NCBI GenBank assembly: GCA_946122785.1
Contig: CAMGYJ010000002.1
Location: 36,708,495-36,772,494 of the forward strand
Origin: Linum tenue
Lineage: Eukaryota > Streptophyta > Magnoliopsida > Malpighiales > Linaceae
Direction: 5' to 3'
Length of the DNA stretch: 64,000 nucleotides
The notes beneath the pieces are model-generated. The model was not told where the DNA came from. It did not search any database and saw only the letters and a program-made list of their open reading frames with translations. Both the position numbers and the translations under genes were made by a program. Below are positions 35,105 to 47,385 of the stretch, one piece after another (position 1 is the first letter of the stretch; every line of letters begins with the position of its first letter).

Positions 35105-36536
35105 TGATTCGGGCCTACATGTACACTTTTTATCCTCGTTTCTCTTTGGCATTTGTGGCATTTGAGCTCCATGAAGGGTGGTTTTACGCTATGTTAGTTG
35201 TGTTTCAATGTGTTTCAGAGTCTAACCGGTGTAACCAACCCCGAAGTCAAAAGTTGGAAGAAATGGCACGAGGAGTGGGCAAAGAGGAGGAAACAACTAT
35301 TGTTCATGGTCGCCAGGACCGTGAACTGAAGCCATAAACCGCAAAATGAAGGGTGTCCATATAGGTTTCAGAAGTTACTAAGGCCGAGTCAGTTCACTGT
35401 CATAAGACCGAGAACTGAAGCCATGGACCGCGAAATCAACAAATGAAAGCGATGCATTTTGGCTGTGTTCACAGTCTAGGCCAGATGTTCACGACCGTGA
35501 ACTGAAACCGCGAACTGAGCTTGATCAGTCTATAAAAGGATAGCTGAAAGCAAGAAGAAATGGGAGCCCAAAGTGAGAGAAACCTTCTTCTTCTTGAAAC
35601 CCTTGAGAGAGAAAGTCACGAACCAATAGGCATAAGAGGCTAGGGTTTGCTCCAAGTCAAAAATGGGGAAGTTCCTCTACAAGGGAGGTTCTCTACTAGC
35701 ACAAGGAAGGATTGAGGCATCACAATGATGTTTTTTTCCTTTTTTCCTTTGTGTTCTTCCTTCTTCTAGCATGAGTAGTCCCCTATTCACTTGGGTGTTG
35801 TAGAACCCTAACTTCTACCATGTAGTTGATTGTGTGGATTGAATGATTGTGTGTGGATGATGTTTAATTTAAAGTTTTGAGGTACAGTTCATGATAATTG
35901 TGCATTTTGTGTGCTTGGTAGTCTATTGTGCTACCCTAACCTAGCTTAGAGAGAAGCCCCATTTTCTCAAGAGGCTCAAATTGAGCTGGGTTTTCTTGGG
36001 CATTCTCATGCCTCCTAACTAGGTTAATGTAAGACAATCCTCTAAACTCAAGTTAGACATCTAGGTTAATTATGATTAAGCCGTCCAAACCCCAGTTTGA
36101 GAGAGAAGGTAAGTCAACCCTCTTTTTCTTAGGCCAAGAGGGCTACTTTCGTAGCCTATAATGTAATCCTTAGCCTAGCGATTGAGAGTGTGGTTTCTAA
36201 CCATTGTTGCTCCTCCTACGATTCGCAATCGCCTTGTCGCGCACCAATTCATTTGATCCCATGGTTCATGGTAGTTAGTTAGGGAAAACAAATCCCGAGT
36301 GAAGCTTCTCACCAAGAGTTTCAACCCCTTTTACTTTTCATGCCTTGCACGTTTAATCATAGATTGTAGAGTTTCTTTCAAACTTCATTCCACTAGATAA
36401 TGTTTCAAACAATTGAAGTAGAGGTACATGGACCGGCCCGGGTTGATATTTAAACATACTTGCCATATATTGCACCCATTTAAGGTTTGTACTTGGGCCT
36501 TAGGTGAGATTTAAGTGTGATATTCGGAGCGAGTCA
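35105..36536 (+). mobile_element. Athila-type Gypsy element, 5' LTR
   Basis: A 1432-bp LTR starting TGATTCGGGCCTACATGTAC and ending GAGTCA just before the primer-binding site. Its first ~605 bp are matched by the 3' LTR at 43469. It includes a likely promoter TATA (CTATAAAAGG at about 35531) and repeated words of the form GACCGTGAACTGAAGCCAT. The 3' LTR copy is shorter, so the full length is defined by this copy alone. Confidence 0.88.
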
Positions 36537-36542
36537 AGTTTT

Positions 36543-36560
36543 TGGCATCGTTGTCGGGGA
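36543..36560 (+). promoter_or_regulatory. Primer-binding site of the Gypsy element
   Basis: TGGCATCGTTGTCGGGGA lies six bases after the end of the 5' LTR. It resembles the tRNA-Asp-type primer site (TGGCGCCGTTGCCGGGGA) common in plant Athila and Tat Gypsy elements, with two substitutions. Confidence 0.85.
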
Positions 36561-36654
36561 CTTCGGCCCGTTATCTTGAAAAGATTGTTTGGTGTTAATC
36601 TAGCTTTTACTTTAAGTTTTGTTTGTATGAAGTGTTGCTTGTGCTAAACGTGTT

Positions 36655-37549
36655 GTGGTTCTTTTAAGTATGTACAGGGAGGTGCATGACCCGGAGCAAT
36701 CCGGCACCTTCAACCGCACTCTCCGACTCTTGGCTCGTGAGAGAGAGTTAGTGGAAGCAAGAAGGAGAATTGAAGAGAGGGGAAATCAAGTTGGTCCCGG
36801 ATTTGGAGGAATTGAAGTACAAGTTGAAGTTGAGATGGCAAGGAATCAACATCGAGGTGCTAATCCGATTCAGAACCAAAATGAGGAAGCGAGAGTCGAG
36901 GAAGAATCGAGAACTATGGGCTATTACATGGCCCAATGGGCGGCGGATATAAAAAATCCCATCCTACATCCATTCGTGGCCATCAACAACTTTGAAATCA
37001 AGCCCGCTCTCGTCACAATGATTCAAAACAATGCCTTGTTTCATGGGCTTGCCAATGATTCACCTCGAGAGCATGTTCAAAGGTTTCTTGAGCTTGCGGG
37101 AAGCCTGAAGATAAATGGTGTCCCCGAGGAGGCATTGAAACTGAGGATATTCCCCTACTCTCTTGCGAGGAAGGCGCTCTGATGGCTCAACAATCGACCG
37201 GCTCGATCTATCTCGGGATGATTTGCTCAACAAGTTTATGACCCGATATTGTCCTCCTTCCAAGACGGCCGAGTGGAGGAAGAAGATTATTCACTTTGAG
37301 CAAGAGAAAGATGAGACATTGAGGGATGCATGGGAAATATTCTCAGACTACTTTCTCCAATGCCCCCACCATGGATTCGAGGAGCAATTTTGGGTAGAGA
37401 CCTTCTATGACGGTCTCATTCAAGATGACAAGATTCTCATCGACTCTCTTTGCCAAGGGAAGTTGATGAACATGACTCCACCTCAGGTGACCGAGTTGCT
37501 CGAAGACATTGCCCTCAAGGGCAATTGGGGCTTGACGAGAAGTGTTTAG
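36655..37549 (+). pseudogene. Gypsy gag (retrotrans_gag), interrupted
   Basis: The frame from 36655 encodes the N-terminal gag. A basic coiled region (LARERELVEARRRIEERG) is followed by AINNFEIKPALVTMIQNNAL, then LFHGLANDSPREHVQRFLEL and EEALKLRIFPYSLARKAL. The retrotransposon gag domain continues at 37163 in another frame (DDLLNKFMTRYCPPSKTAEW, HFEQEKDETLRDAWEIF, FYDGLI). TGA at 37180-37182 and a frameshift separate the two. Gag forms the particle shell of the element. The lesions make this copy non-functional. Confidence 0.85.
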
Positions 37550-38359
37550 AGAAGCACCGAAAGAGGAGTGCGAAGTGTGGGATCAAGTGCTCCACTTGAG
37601 GCTAAGCTTGACTAGTTGATTGAGGTGATCCTCTCACACAAGAAGAAAGGGAAGGATTCGTTGGTGACATATGATTGGGGTGCTATTTTGGACTATGAGG
37701 AAGCCGAGTGCCAAATGATGAATGAGGAAACGGCCATAACGAGTAGTTGAACTCAATCTCCCCTGTGCATACCGACCGGATGTCTTCTTTGGAGGAGCTA
37801 GTGACCACCTTTGTTGACTCAAGCTCTAAGAAGTTTGAAAAAATTTAGAGGTTCATAGGGGAGGCGACAGAGAAATTCTCAACCATAGAGGTAGGTTTGC
37901 AAAGTCACCAATCACTCTTGACAACCTTGACCACGAGAGTGGGGATTATCTCGACGGGAAGCTCTTTCCCAGAAGCAATTCGATAAAGTGGGATTAGGGG
38001 CGGTTAATCTCCGAAGTGGGACAAAAGCAAAGGAGCTACCGCCAAAGAAGAAGCTGTTCGAGACAGAAAAGAAAAATGAAGCCAGTAGCTTCCCCGAGCA
38101 ACAAGGGGGCACAAGTGCAACTAGAGGGGAGAAGGTCGATTCGACTCCTCAACCGGATTTGAGGAATGAAAAATGAAATCCAGATCTTCCCTATCCTTCT
38201 CGACTCCGCAATGAACGCATGGCGGCAGAGTTCGCCCACTTCATGGAGCTGATGAACCAGTTGCACCAAAACTTCCATTTCGTGGAGGCCCTCACCCAAA
38301 TGCCCAACTATGCAAAGTACTAGAAGGACCTCCTCACCAAAAAGAATAAGATAGAAGGG

Positions 38360-38760
38360 ATGGCTACGGTGACCTTGAATGAAGAGTGTCCAGCCATCCT
38401 GCAGAACCACCTGCCCACAAAGCGCAAAGATCCAGGGAGTTTCACTATCTCTTGTTTTATTGGCAACATGTGCATAGGAAAATCCTTGCCGGACCAAGGA
38501 GCAAGTATAAATGTGATGTCTTATAGGTTGTTTAAAAAGTTAGATCTAGGTGAACCTAGAACTACCAGGATGAACATTCAGCTGGCAAATAGGTCCATTG
38601 TGCAGCCTAAGGGTGTTATGGAGGACCTACTTGTCAAGGTAGGGACTCTCATTTATCAGTTGATTTCGTCATTCTCTACATTGATGATAACGTCGATGTC
38701 CCTCTCATCCTGGGTAGACCCTTCTTGGCTACCGCCAAGGCCTTGATTGATGTGCATAGG
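38360..38760 (+). pseudogene. Gypsy aspartic protease region
   Basis: Contains CPAILQNHLPTKRKDPGSF, then the active-site block DQGASINVMS at about 38491-38520, and LANRSIVQPKGVMEDLLVKV, the usual order of the Athila/Gypsy protease. The active-site triad has glutamine in second position (D-Q-G) where L, S or T is usual. A frameshift at about 38660-38700 breaks the C-terminal part (a VILGRPFLAT-like block is in another frame at 38707). No functional protease is expected. Confidence 0.8.
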
Positions 38761-39051
38761 GTAAAGCTGGTGCTGAGGGCAGGGGAGGAAGAGGTTACCT
38801 TCTCTATTGATGAGAGCATGAAGTTTTCCAACCGTCATGATGATTTTAATTACGGTAATGAAGTTTTTTATTTCATGGAGGCACTCGCATCCGCTGGTAC
38901 CTAGCCTTCTGACCATGTTGAAGAGTGTTTTTTGGTAGGGACGAACGTCTTTGAATCTCAGGAGGAAGAAAGCCAAATTCTGCGAGATCGGGTGGTGGAA
39001 GCTCTGCCCTCAATACCTAAGATCCCTACCTCCTTGGAGTAACCACACGAG

Positions 39052-40600
39052 TTGGAGCTGAAGCCTCTCCCTCCCCATCTTGAGTATGCCTTCCTAAGGG
39101 ACGATGGAAAGCTCTCAGTCATCATCAACTCCAATCTTACACCGGAGCAGAAGACTAAGTTGATTGGGGTCTTGCGTCATCACGAAAGGGCCATTGCATG
39201 GAAGATCACAGATATCCGAGGGATCGGACCAACCGTTTGCTTGCACAAAATCCCTTAAGAGGAAGGTGCCAATCCGGTTCGTCAACCTCAAAGGCGTGTG
39301 AATCCCAACCTGGAGGAAGTGGTAAAGGCAAAAGTAATAAAACTTTTCGATGTCAGCATCATCTACCCCATCTCGGATAGTCAATGGGTGAGCCCAACAC
39401 AGTTGGTCCCTAAGAAAGGAGGGCTGACGGTGGCAGCCAATGAGAAGGAAGAGTTTATACCAACGAGAACGGTGGCCGTGTGGAGGGTGTGCGTTGATTA
39501 TCGGCTTTTGAATGACGCCACCCGCAAAGATCATTTCCCTTTGCCCTTCATTGATCAAATTCTGGAGAGGCTTGCGTGGCATGACTATTGCTGTTTCCTG
39601 GATGGGATGTCAGGGTACTTCTAGATCCCGATTGCCCCAGAAGATCAAGCTAAGACAACGGTCACCTGCCCTTTCGGAACATTTGCTTATAGGCGCATTT
39701 CATTTAGATTGTGCAATGCCCCAGCCACATTCCAGAGATGTATGATGGCCATCTTCGATAAAATCGTGGGGGAGATAATGGAAGTGTTCATGGAAAACTT
39801 TTGGTATTCGGAGATTCATTTTCTCACAGTCTTGCCAACCTGGAGAAGGTCCTTAAGCGATGCGAAGAAACCAATTTGGCTTTGAGTTGGGAGAAGTCAC
39901 ATTTCATGGTGCGAGAAGGCATTGTGTTGGGGCACAAAATTTCCAAGAGGGGAATTGAAGTGGATTGACCCAAGTTTGAAACAATAAGCAAGCTTCCTCC
40001 ACCTACTACGATCAAGGCCATCAGGAGCTTCCTTGGGCATGCAGGATTTTATCGGCGCTTCATTGAGAACTTTTAGAGGATTGCATTACCACTGAGAAAG
40101 CTTCTAGAGAAGGATGCTCCCTTTCTCTTCACGAAGTAATGTTCTGAAGCATTTAACATCCTCAAGCTGAAGCTCATGAATTCCCTCATAATGGTCTCGC
40201 CGGATTGGAGCCTTCCTTTCGAGCTTATGTGTGATGCTAGTGACTATGCAGTGAGCGCGGTGTTGGGACAAAGGCGGGGTAGGCATTTTCATCCCATTTG
40301 CTACTCTTCAAATACGTTGAATAATTCTCAAGAGACTTATACGACTACTGAAAAAGAGTTGTTGGCAGTAATCTTTGCTTTTAACAAGTTTGGGTCTTAT
40401 CTTGTGCTATCAAAAGTTATTGTCTACACTGACCACTCCGCCATTCACTTCTTGATGAGCAAGGCCGATGCCAAGCCCCGCCTAATCCGATGGATCCTAC
40501 TTATCCAAGAGTTTGATGTGGAGATCAAAGACAAAAAGTGAGCCAAAAATCTTGCAGCGGATCATCTCTCGCGTCTCGAAGGACCGGGCAGGAGTACCTG
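39052..40600 (+). pseudogene. Gypsy reverse transcriptase and RNase H, inactivated
   Basis: RT blocks run from about 39298: SQWVSPTQLVPKKGG, VCVDYRLLNDATRKDHFPLP and QILERLAWHDYCCFLDGMSG. After TAG at 39622-39624 they continue IPIAPEDQAKTTVTCPFGTF and LCNAPATFQRCMMAIF. The catalytic box near 39787 reads FMENF, so both conserved aspartates of the normal Y/F-x-D-D box are replaced by Glu and Asn. Downstream come LGHKISKRGIEVD and a connection block. The RNase H is at 40176-40541 ([49 protein letters not shown]). Several TAG/TGA codons interrupt the frame. Motif style fits the Athila lineage. Confidence 0.88.
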
Positions 40601-41933
40601 ATAAACGACACTTTCCCCGATGAACAGTTGTTTGTGCTTGCCACTGTTGAGTGTGTCACCTTGTGGTTCGTCGAATTTGCCAATTACTTGGTCGGAAGGA
40701 GACTGCCCAAGGGGTTGCATACAAATGGGAAAAAGAAGTTCCTCTCCGATCTTCGATTCTGCTTCTGGGATGATCCCCACCTGTTTTGGATTGGGCCGAT
40801 GGGGTCATTCGAAGGTATGTACCGGAGGAGGAGGTGACGGTTATCCTTAGCCACGAGGGACCAGCTGAGGCCATCATGGTGCCAACCGAACTGCAAGGAA
40901 GGTGCTTCAATAGGGATTCTACTGGCCGACTCTATTCCGGGATACCTACACATGTGTGAGTCGTTGCGACCGCTACCAAAGGACATGTAATGTTTCTAAC
41001 CAAAATGAGATGCCCCAAACGATTTCCATTACATGTGAGATTCTTTATGTTTGGGGCATCGACTTTATGGGTCCTTTTCCTTCGTCTTTTGGAAACAAGT
41101 ACATTCTAGTGGTTGTGGACTAAGTCTCGAGGTGGGTCGAGGCTCAGGCTCCCCCCACCAATGATGAAAGACGAGTCTGCGGATTTCTTAAGAAATTTTT
41201 TTCCCGATTTGGGACCCCGAAGGCCATCATCAGTGTCGAGGAACCCATTTTCAGGGGCAGTTTGTCAAACTCCTCGATCGCTATGGTGTTACCCATCGGG
41301 TGTCAATGGCATATCATCCCCAAACAAGTGGACAAGTAGAGTTATCAAATAGGGAACTAAAAAGGATACTGGAAAAGAACATGGATCAATCCCGCAATAA
41401 TTGGTCCGCAAAACTCGATGATGCTCTATGGGCATACCGCATAGCCTACAAAATACCAATAGGCATCTCGTCTTACCAATTGGTGTACTGCAAAGCTTGT
41501 CATTTGCCTGTAAAGCTAAAGCATAGGGCTTTTTGAGCCACAAAACTATTGAATTTGGACCCCCTGCTTTGTGTGGAAATGAAAGGAAGTTGTAGGTGCT
41601 TGAACTCGAGGAGTGGCGCCTCTAGGCCTACGAGAACACCAAGATTTACAAGGAAAGACGAAGCGACTGCATGATGCGCGACTGATAGGAGGGAAGGATT
41701 TTCAATCCGGAGAGCAGGCATTCTTGTACAAGTCCCAGTTACGCCTATTCCCCGGGAAGCTAAGGTCTAAATGGTCTGGCCCGTATACGGTAACACAAGT
41801 GTTCCCATACGGGGTGGTTGAGATCTCCCACCCAGAGCAAGGAACTTTCAAATTGAATGGACATCGCCTCAAACTCTACCTTGTAGGAGAGATAATGCCC
41901 CAGAAGGAGGTGGTGTTACTACAAGATGCCTAG
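40601..41933 (+). pseudogene. Gypsy integrase and C-terminal tail, frameshifted
   Basis: Scattered over several frames are a zinc-binding region near 40840-41000 and an integrase core near 41050-41350 (WGIDFMGPFPSSFGNKYILV is recognisable, as is [20 protein letters not shown]). These are followed by [20 protein letters not shown], then [20 protein letters not shown]. The post-integrase end of pol is at 41700-41933 (LFPGKLRSKWSGPYTVTQVF, KLNGHRLKLYLVGE). Lack of a chromodomain and this C-terminal motif fit Athila rather than chromoviruses. Multiple frameshifts make it non-functional. Confidence 0.85.
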
Positions 41934-43455
41934 TCCAAAATCTCCGTCTAGCTTAAGATGTTAAATTAGTGCTTGTTGGGAGGAACCCAATGGAGGTTAG
42001 TAAGTTTCTCATGTACTACTATCGTATTTTTATGTGTAATAACCTCGCCTCGAGCGAGTATGTGTTTGTGTTTGTTTTTGTCTTCTCCTTGAAGCTCCAA
42101 TCTCCTACCTCGGATAAAAAATATACCAACTTTCACTCACCAAGCCATGCGGTAACATCGTTCTACCCTTATCTTATGCCATTGAGGGCAATGTCGAGCT
42201 TAATTGTGGGGGGTAGTTTATTATTATGCTTGTGTGAGTGTGATTGAATGCTTGGAGCCTTAATGTATGCCCAAATTTGAAAATTTTGAGGGCTGCAAGC
42301 AATGTTTGCATGATCAAAGTGGCCTATTTGTGGGAGAATCTCGTGTTTATTGGCATTAACCTTGAATTGTTGCATGTGATCAAGTGTGTCCTATGATAAG
42401 GACTGAGAGGTGCATTAGTCTAGTCCAAAGGTTTAGTTCTCATGTGTGTAAAAATGAATGGATGTCTTGACTCGATTACTTGTTGATTAAAATTGTCATG
42501 GATTGTGTTTTGTGAATTGGAATAGATGGTTGGGTGACTAGGTAGTCATGTGAGGTAAATAAAGTGAAAAGAGGTAATAAAGTGGGGTAAATAAAGTAGA
42601 GGGTGCCACAAAAAATCAAAGTGTATGCTCTAGGAGGAGTTTCTTGGCACTCAAGCCATTGAAACAACCACATTGTTGTTGAAATCCTTCAATACTATGT
42701 TCAAAATGTGACAATAAGAGTAGGCCGAGGAAGTTTCCTTGAATATGGTTCGTGATCGGTGATAGTTTGGAAGGGAGAAGTAAAGTTTTTGGCCGATGCT
42801 AGTGGCTATTGTTTGTAGGGAAGGTTCTTAGTCGAAGCCATAGAGCCTTCAGTTTTAAGGTGAAGATGTAGGACCTCGTGTTGTGTTTGCCACCACCCAA
42901 AAAGCCTTTTCCCCATGTCCAAGACAATTGCCAGTCATTTGAACCCGTGTCTAAGACCTTTCGGACAAGCTAGTGATGACAACCATCCCGTGAAATCTAG
43001 CATTTAGAGGTTGCCGCCATGCTGAAGAGACGTTAGGGCCGAGAGTTGATGATTGTGCACATTTTTTGCACCAAATGGTTTCGACCCCACTTGTCAAGAG
43101 AGTGAGAGATTCATTCTTGCTTTACATGTCATATCATACCCCGGTGAGGACCTTTGTCACCCATCCGTTCATTCCTTGGACTTTAATTATGCATGGTTAG
43201 TTGTGGTTGATGAGTGATCTTGTTGAGACTTGTATTGATTCATGAACAAGGTGAAAACTTCTTGTTTGCCTTGTTTTGGTGGTCTCGAATGTCGTTTGTG
43301 GTGGATGACGGTATCATTTGCAATAGTCCATGTGTTAATTGCCAATAGCCATTGAGATTCGCCACTTTGTGCCCTTTGACTTGTCCGCAAGTTATTTTGT
43401 TAGGTTGAGATAGTACCCTGTGTGAAATGGTTTGCTTGGGTACAAGCAAACGTCT
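41934..43455 (+). mobile_element. Gypsy post-pol region, no recognisable envelope ORF
   Basis: About 1.5 kb between the end of pol and the 3' LTR. Some Athila elements have an env-like frame here. This copy has only short frames and no membrane or signal segment worth naming. Confidence 0.6.
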
Positions 43456-44102
43456 AAGTGTGGGGGAGTGATTCGGGCCTAAATGTACACTTTTTATCCC
43501 TGTTTCTATTTTTCGTTTGTGGCATTTGAGCTCCATAAAGGGTGGTTTTATGATATGTTTGTTGTGTTTTAATGTGTTTCAGAGTCTAACAGGTGTAACC
43601 AACCCCGGAGTCGAAAGTTGGAAAAAATGGCACAAGGACCGGGCAAAGAGGAGGAAACAGCTATTGTTTACGGTCCAAGCTGTGAGTTCACAGTCGCCGA
43701 GACCGTGAACTGAAGCCACAAACCGCGAACTGAAGGGTGTCCAGATAGGTTTCTGAAGTTACTAACGTCGAGTCAGTTCACGGTGGTAAGAACGTGAAGT
43801 GAAGCCATGGACCGCGAACTCAATAAATGAAAGCGGTGCGTTTTAGTTGTGTTCAGGGTCCAGGCCAGATGTTCACAGTCGTGAACTAGGACCGCGAACT
43901 GAGCTCGATCAGTGTATAAAAGGAGAGCTGAAAGCAAGAAGAAAGGGGAGCCCAAAGTGAGAGAAACCTTCTTCTTCTTGAAACCCCTAGAGAGAGAAAG
44001 TCACAAACGAAAAAGGGAGAAGAGGCTAGGGTTTGCTCCAAATCAAAAATTGGGAAGTTCCTCTTCAAAGGAGGATCTCTACAAGCACAAGGAAGGAGTG
44101 AG
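43456..44102 (+). mobile_element. Gypsy polypurine tract and truncated 3' LTR
   Basis: AAGTGTGGGGGAG (ending at 43468) is the polypurine tract typical of plant Athila/Tat elements, preceded by GCTTGGGTACAAGCAAACGT. The 3' LTR starts at 43469 with TGATTCGGGCCTAAATGTAC, matches the 5' LTR for about 630 bp including a TATA (TATAAAAGGAGAG) and stops near 44102. Numerous differences between the LTRs indicate an old insertion. The remaining ~800 bp of LTR and the right target duplication are missing. Confidence 0.88.
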
Positions 44103-44504
44103 GGGTAATTGTACTTTCGATTACGCTCATCCCTTACCTTTTTATTCCTTTCCTGGACCAACTGCTAATCCTGATTCCCAAGCCCATGCTAGATAATCTA
44201 TGTCATGGGAATTTTGCAAGTTCGAGGGGAAATTGTACTTCTATCATTCCACGATCAAGAAATTCTTCAAGAAGTTGAGAGGAAGTGATGGATACTATAT
44301 ACTAGCACAAGGTCTGGTTTATTGGTGAGAGAGTTTGACGGTTCTATAATTTTTATTTGTCATTTATATTGATGGTGTGTGTTTTGATTGATATTTTCTA
44401 TGAACTATCTAGACAAATATTAAAACTTTCAGAGAATCGATTACTTATAGTTTGCACAAAATATAGTTGTTTCATGGTAGTTCTAAAAATTGATACTAAG
44501 TTAA
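44103..44504. other. Unassigned sequence after the truncated LTR
   Basis: No gene identified. The frame carries FYSFPGPTANPDSQAH, a stop, and WEFCKFEGKLYFYHSTIKKF, of unknown origin. The word ACTAGCACAAGG near 44309 also occurs in the 5' LTR (about 35692), so a little LTR sequence may continue here after a rearrangement. Confidence 0.4.
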
Positions 44505-44878
44505 CGGGTCGTTTGATTCGTATATTTTAAAAATGAAGGTTTTACTAAAACTTGGGTTTTGTAAAACCATGGATATATGAGGGTTTTGGGTTCATTTATG
44601 ATCTTGAAAAATAACATTGTTTGTTTCATAGATTTCATGATGGATTTGGTTAATTAGATTTGTATGTATTAATAAGTGAAATTGACTTGAAAGCCCATGA
44701 TCAATTCTCACCTAAATTGGTGGAACTTTCAAGTCTGTGGGCCCCATGGATTTTGACCCTCAAAGTCCGTAGGGTTCACGAATTTGTTTCCCTTAAATAC
44801 ATCGAACAAACAATGGAGTTTTGATAAAGTCCATGATAAATCTAAATCCATCACCAAATCCATCAAGCAAACAGGCCT
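44505..44878. mobile_element. Probable Harbinger/Tourist-like MITE
   Basis: A ~370-bp element whose left end (GGGTCGTTTGATTCG) is an imperfect inverted copy of the right end (read inward GGCCTGTTTGCTTGATGG). Subterminal sequence mirrors as well (CATGATGGATTTGG on one side, CCAAATCCATCA on the other). TTAA is present immediately outside both ends, consistent with a TTA/TAA target-site duplication. No coding capacity. Confidence 0.7.
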
Positions 44879-45439
44879 TAAGAACTCTACATCACTTCTA
44901 CATATTTAACACTACAATTTGATATACAATATTCAAATCAATAATATTTGGTTCACGATTTTAATATTATCCTCAATTTATAAGATAGAAAAAAATTAAA
45001 TTAATTATTAAACTTAAATTAAAATAATGTAAATCAAAGTATCAACCACCAAATTAATACTTAAGGGGGACTTAGTGGGCTAGCTAACCATGCTGAAAAA
45101 GTTTTATAGTTTTCAGATTTTTGCTTCCTGTATGTTTATAGTTTAGAAAAAACACAACAAATTTGTTCAGTATAATTGGTTATGCTACTTGTTTTGGACT
45201 GAAGAAACTTAGGTTCATATCTAAACACATTTTTTTGTAAATAAGAAATAAATCATTGTAATTATAAATGTATGTTTTCTACTTTCATTCTTATTGCATG
45301 GAATTTAAAAGGGAACAAAAAAGATGGTTTGAATCCACCATTATATATCTTGTACTAGTCTCCTAGATATTATGCGCTATATAATTTACATAACCCACCC
45401 TATGGAGTCACGTCTAAATGCTTAAACCTCTTCCTCAAT
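44879..45439. other. AT-rich intergenic region
   Basis: No gene or repeat boundary recognised. Confidence 0.45.
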
Positions 45440-46345
45440 GTTTTTTTACAAGAGGAAAGCTTATATTGCAACAAGGGGTGAAATACAAAATGAGTCCGAA
45501 AACACACCAAAAATGGAATTCAAGGTTCGGTAGAACAATCCATATCAAAAGGATAAACAAGAAAACGAGCGAGAAAGATTGATTAAACCAACTGGAATAC
45601 AAACCATTACATGAGGCAAACAAAGTGAAAACATAATCTTCTTCCTTCCACAACCATCAGCGCAACACAAGCAAGCCTTCAGTTCACACAACCCAGATAA
45701 GACCATGGCGAATGAACTTGTAACACCATAAGCTGTCACCTGGGGATTGTTCAGAGGTGACTTATCACAGAGACTCCCAAGATATAGCTTACTCTACGGT
45801 GGACAGACCTGAAATACGCATGCTCTTAGCTTAATAGACTGAGGGAGTCGGAGGCAAGGTTGACCAAGATTTGAAAAGATTAAGACATGCTTCACAATCT
45901 CTAAAGAGACATAGAACAACATGCAACAATATCCAAAAATGAAAACCAACACCCACTTCAATCGGATGGAGAGAAGGGACACAAGCACGTTAAGAAAGAC
46001 AGAAGGGGAGACCAGTGAATGTGTTCGCCGGAGAAGACAATCCCACCAATAAGGAGCAGAACACCTGACATCATATGAACATTAGAGGCGCTCCAAGCTA
46101 CAATTTTCAAACTCAAATGAGAGCAAACCCAAAACAGATTTAGAAGCCTGGATCAAACATTATGGAAGGAAACCACTTATGAGAAATGGAAAAGACAACA
46201 AAGGTCTGGAAAGGCCAACATGGGTTGAAAACATAGAGAAAAACATTACAAAAATGAAGGTTGGGCTACCACCGATCACCAAAAGAGTCGGCGTTGACCC
46301 TGGAGGAGAGAATGAGGATTCTTAGTGTAGAGAAAAGTAAGAACA
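45440..46345 (-). mobile_element. Possible retroposed sequence or LINE 3' remnant
   Basis: Read on the minus strand this ~900-bp stretch ends with CTTTCCTCTTGTAAAAAAAC, a LINE- or cDNA-like A-tail at 45440. It has higher GC than its flanks. No RT, RNase H or other domain is recognisable in any frame. It could be a 5'-truncated LINE 3' region or a processed non-coding transcript. Target duplications were not found. Confidence 0.35.
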
Positions 46346-47385
46346 TAATTTTTCAAAAAAAAAGGAAGAGAGAGAAGTTCCAATCAGGATTTCTTCCTCT
46401 TTCACAATGTTGTGAATGATTCACATTTTCAATGCTAAATGGTTATGATATGTGCTTCAACGTGTTTGAAATTACTAAAGATGTTTTTCTCTTAGTGACT
46501 TTTAGTCATCCCTTTAGTAGTCATCACTTGATATAGGGAGGATAGTGACTATGAAGGATGCGATAATCAATGGGATATAGAATTTTTTTACATATTTGGA
46601 TGTCATGTCGTTTGATCTATTCAAAGATTTCTGATTATGCAAAAGAGTCTTCCGATTTTAAAAAATTTCAAAGTGTGAACTGTATTTTCCAGAAAATGCA
46701 AAAATCTACCTATCAAGACATTGTTTCATTTAAAAATTCCCATGTTGTTTTGAGAAATAAAGTGTGGTGTAATCCCAACGTGTAAGGCACATTTTGATTG
46801 CATGAAATTAGGTTTTGGAAGAGATACTAGTTGAGCTTTAGTGGAAAAGTCCTACAAGGTAATGTTAGTTTCTCTCTAATACAAGTAAAATTTTCACCCG
46901 TTAAATTGATAGCCAACTTGAGGATGTGTTTTAAGGGCACAGATAGAGCTTCGACACCCCTTAAATTCATTGACTCTCTACACGAGTTGAGGAATAGGAG
47001 CTTCTAGCGATTGCTCAATCAATAAGGGTCTGAGGCTCTAATAAGTAAAGAGCTCTCCATAAAAGAAAATGTATAGAAAATGACGAAGAAAAAGATAACG
47101 AAAAAATAGAGTCTATGTTTGAATAAGGCAAAGTAAATGTCAAGTTGATGGTAGAAAATACTCAAAGTTTAAATGATTATCAAAAACTCCACCCTATCTT
47201 TTTTAGGCTCTAATGCATAGTTAGTGGTTGATGCTTAGGTTGAATTGCATGATGTTCTTGCATGTTGATGTGGTTAGAATTCTCCCGTGCTATTGTTGAC
47301 CTTATAAGTTACTTATGATCCACTACCTAAAATCATGGTTGAGGGATGATTGCTAGTGTTCATTGAGTTGTATGATTGTGAGCAG
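46346..47385. other. Degenerate sequence, perhaps Gypsy post-pol
   Basis: No domain recognised. Because the stretch leads into a polypurine-tract motif at 47386, at least the last several hundred bases are probably the 3' interior of a decayed Gypsy element. Confidence 0.4.
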
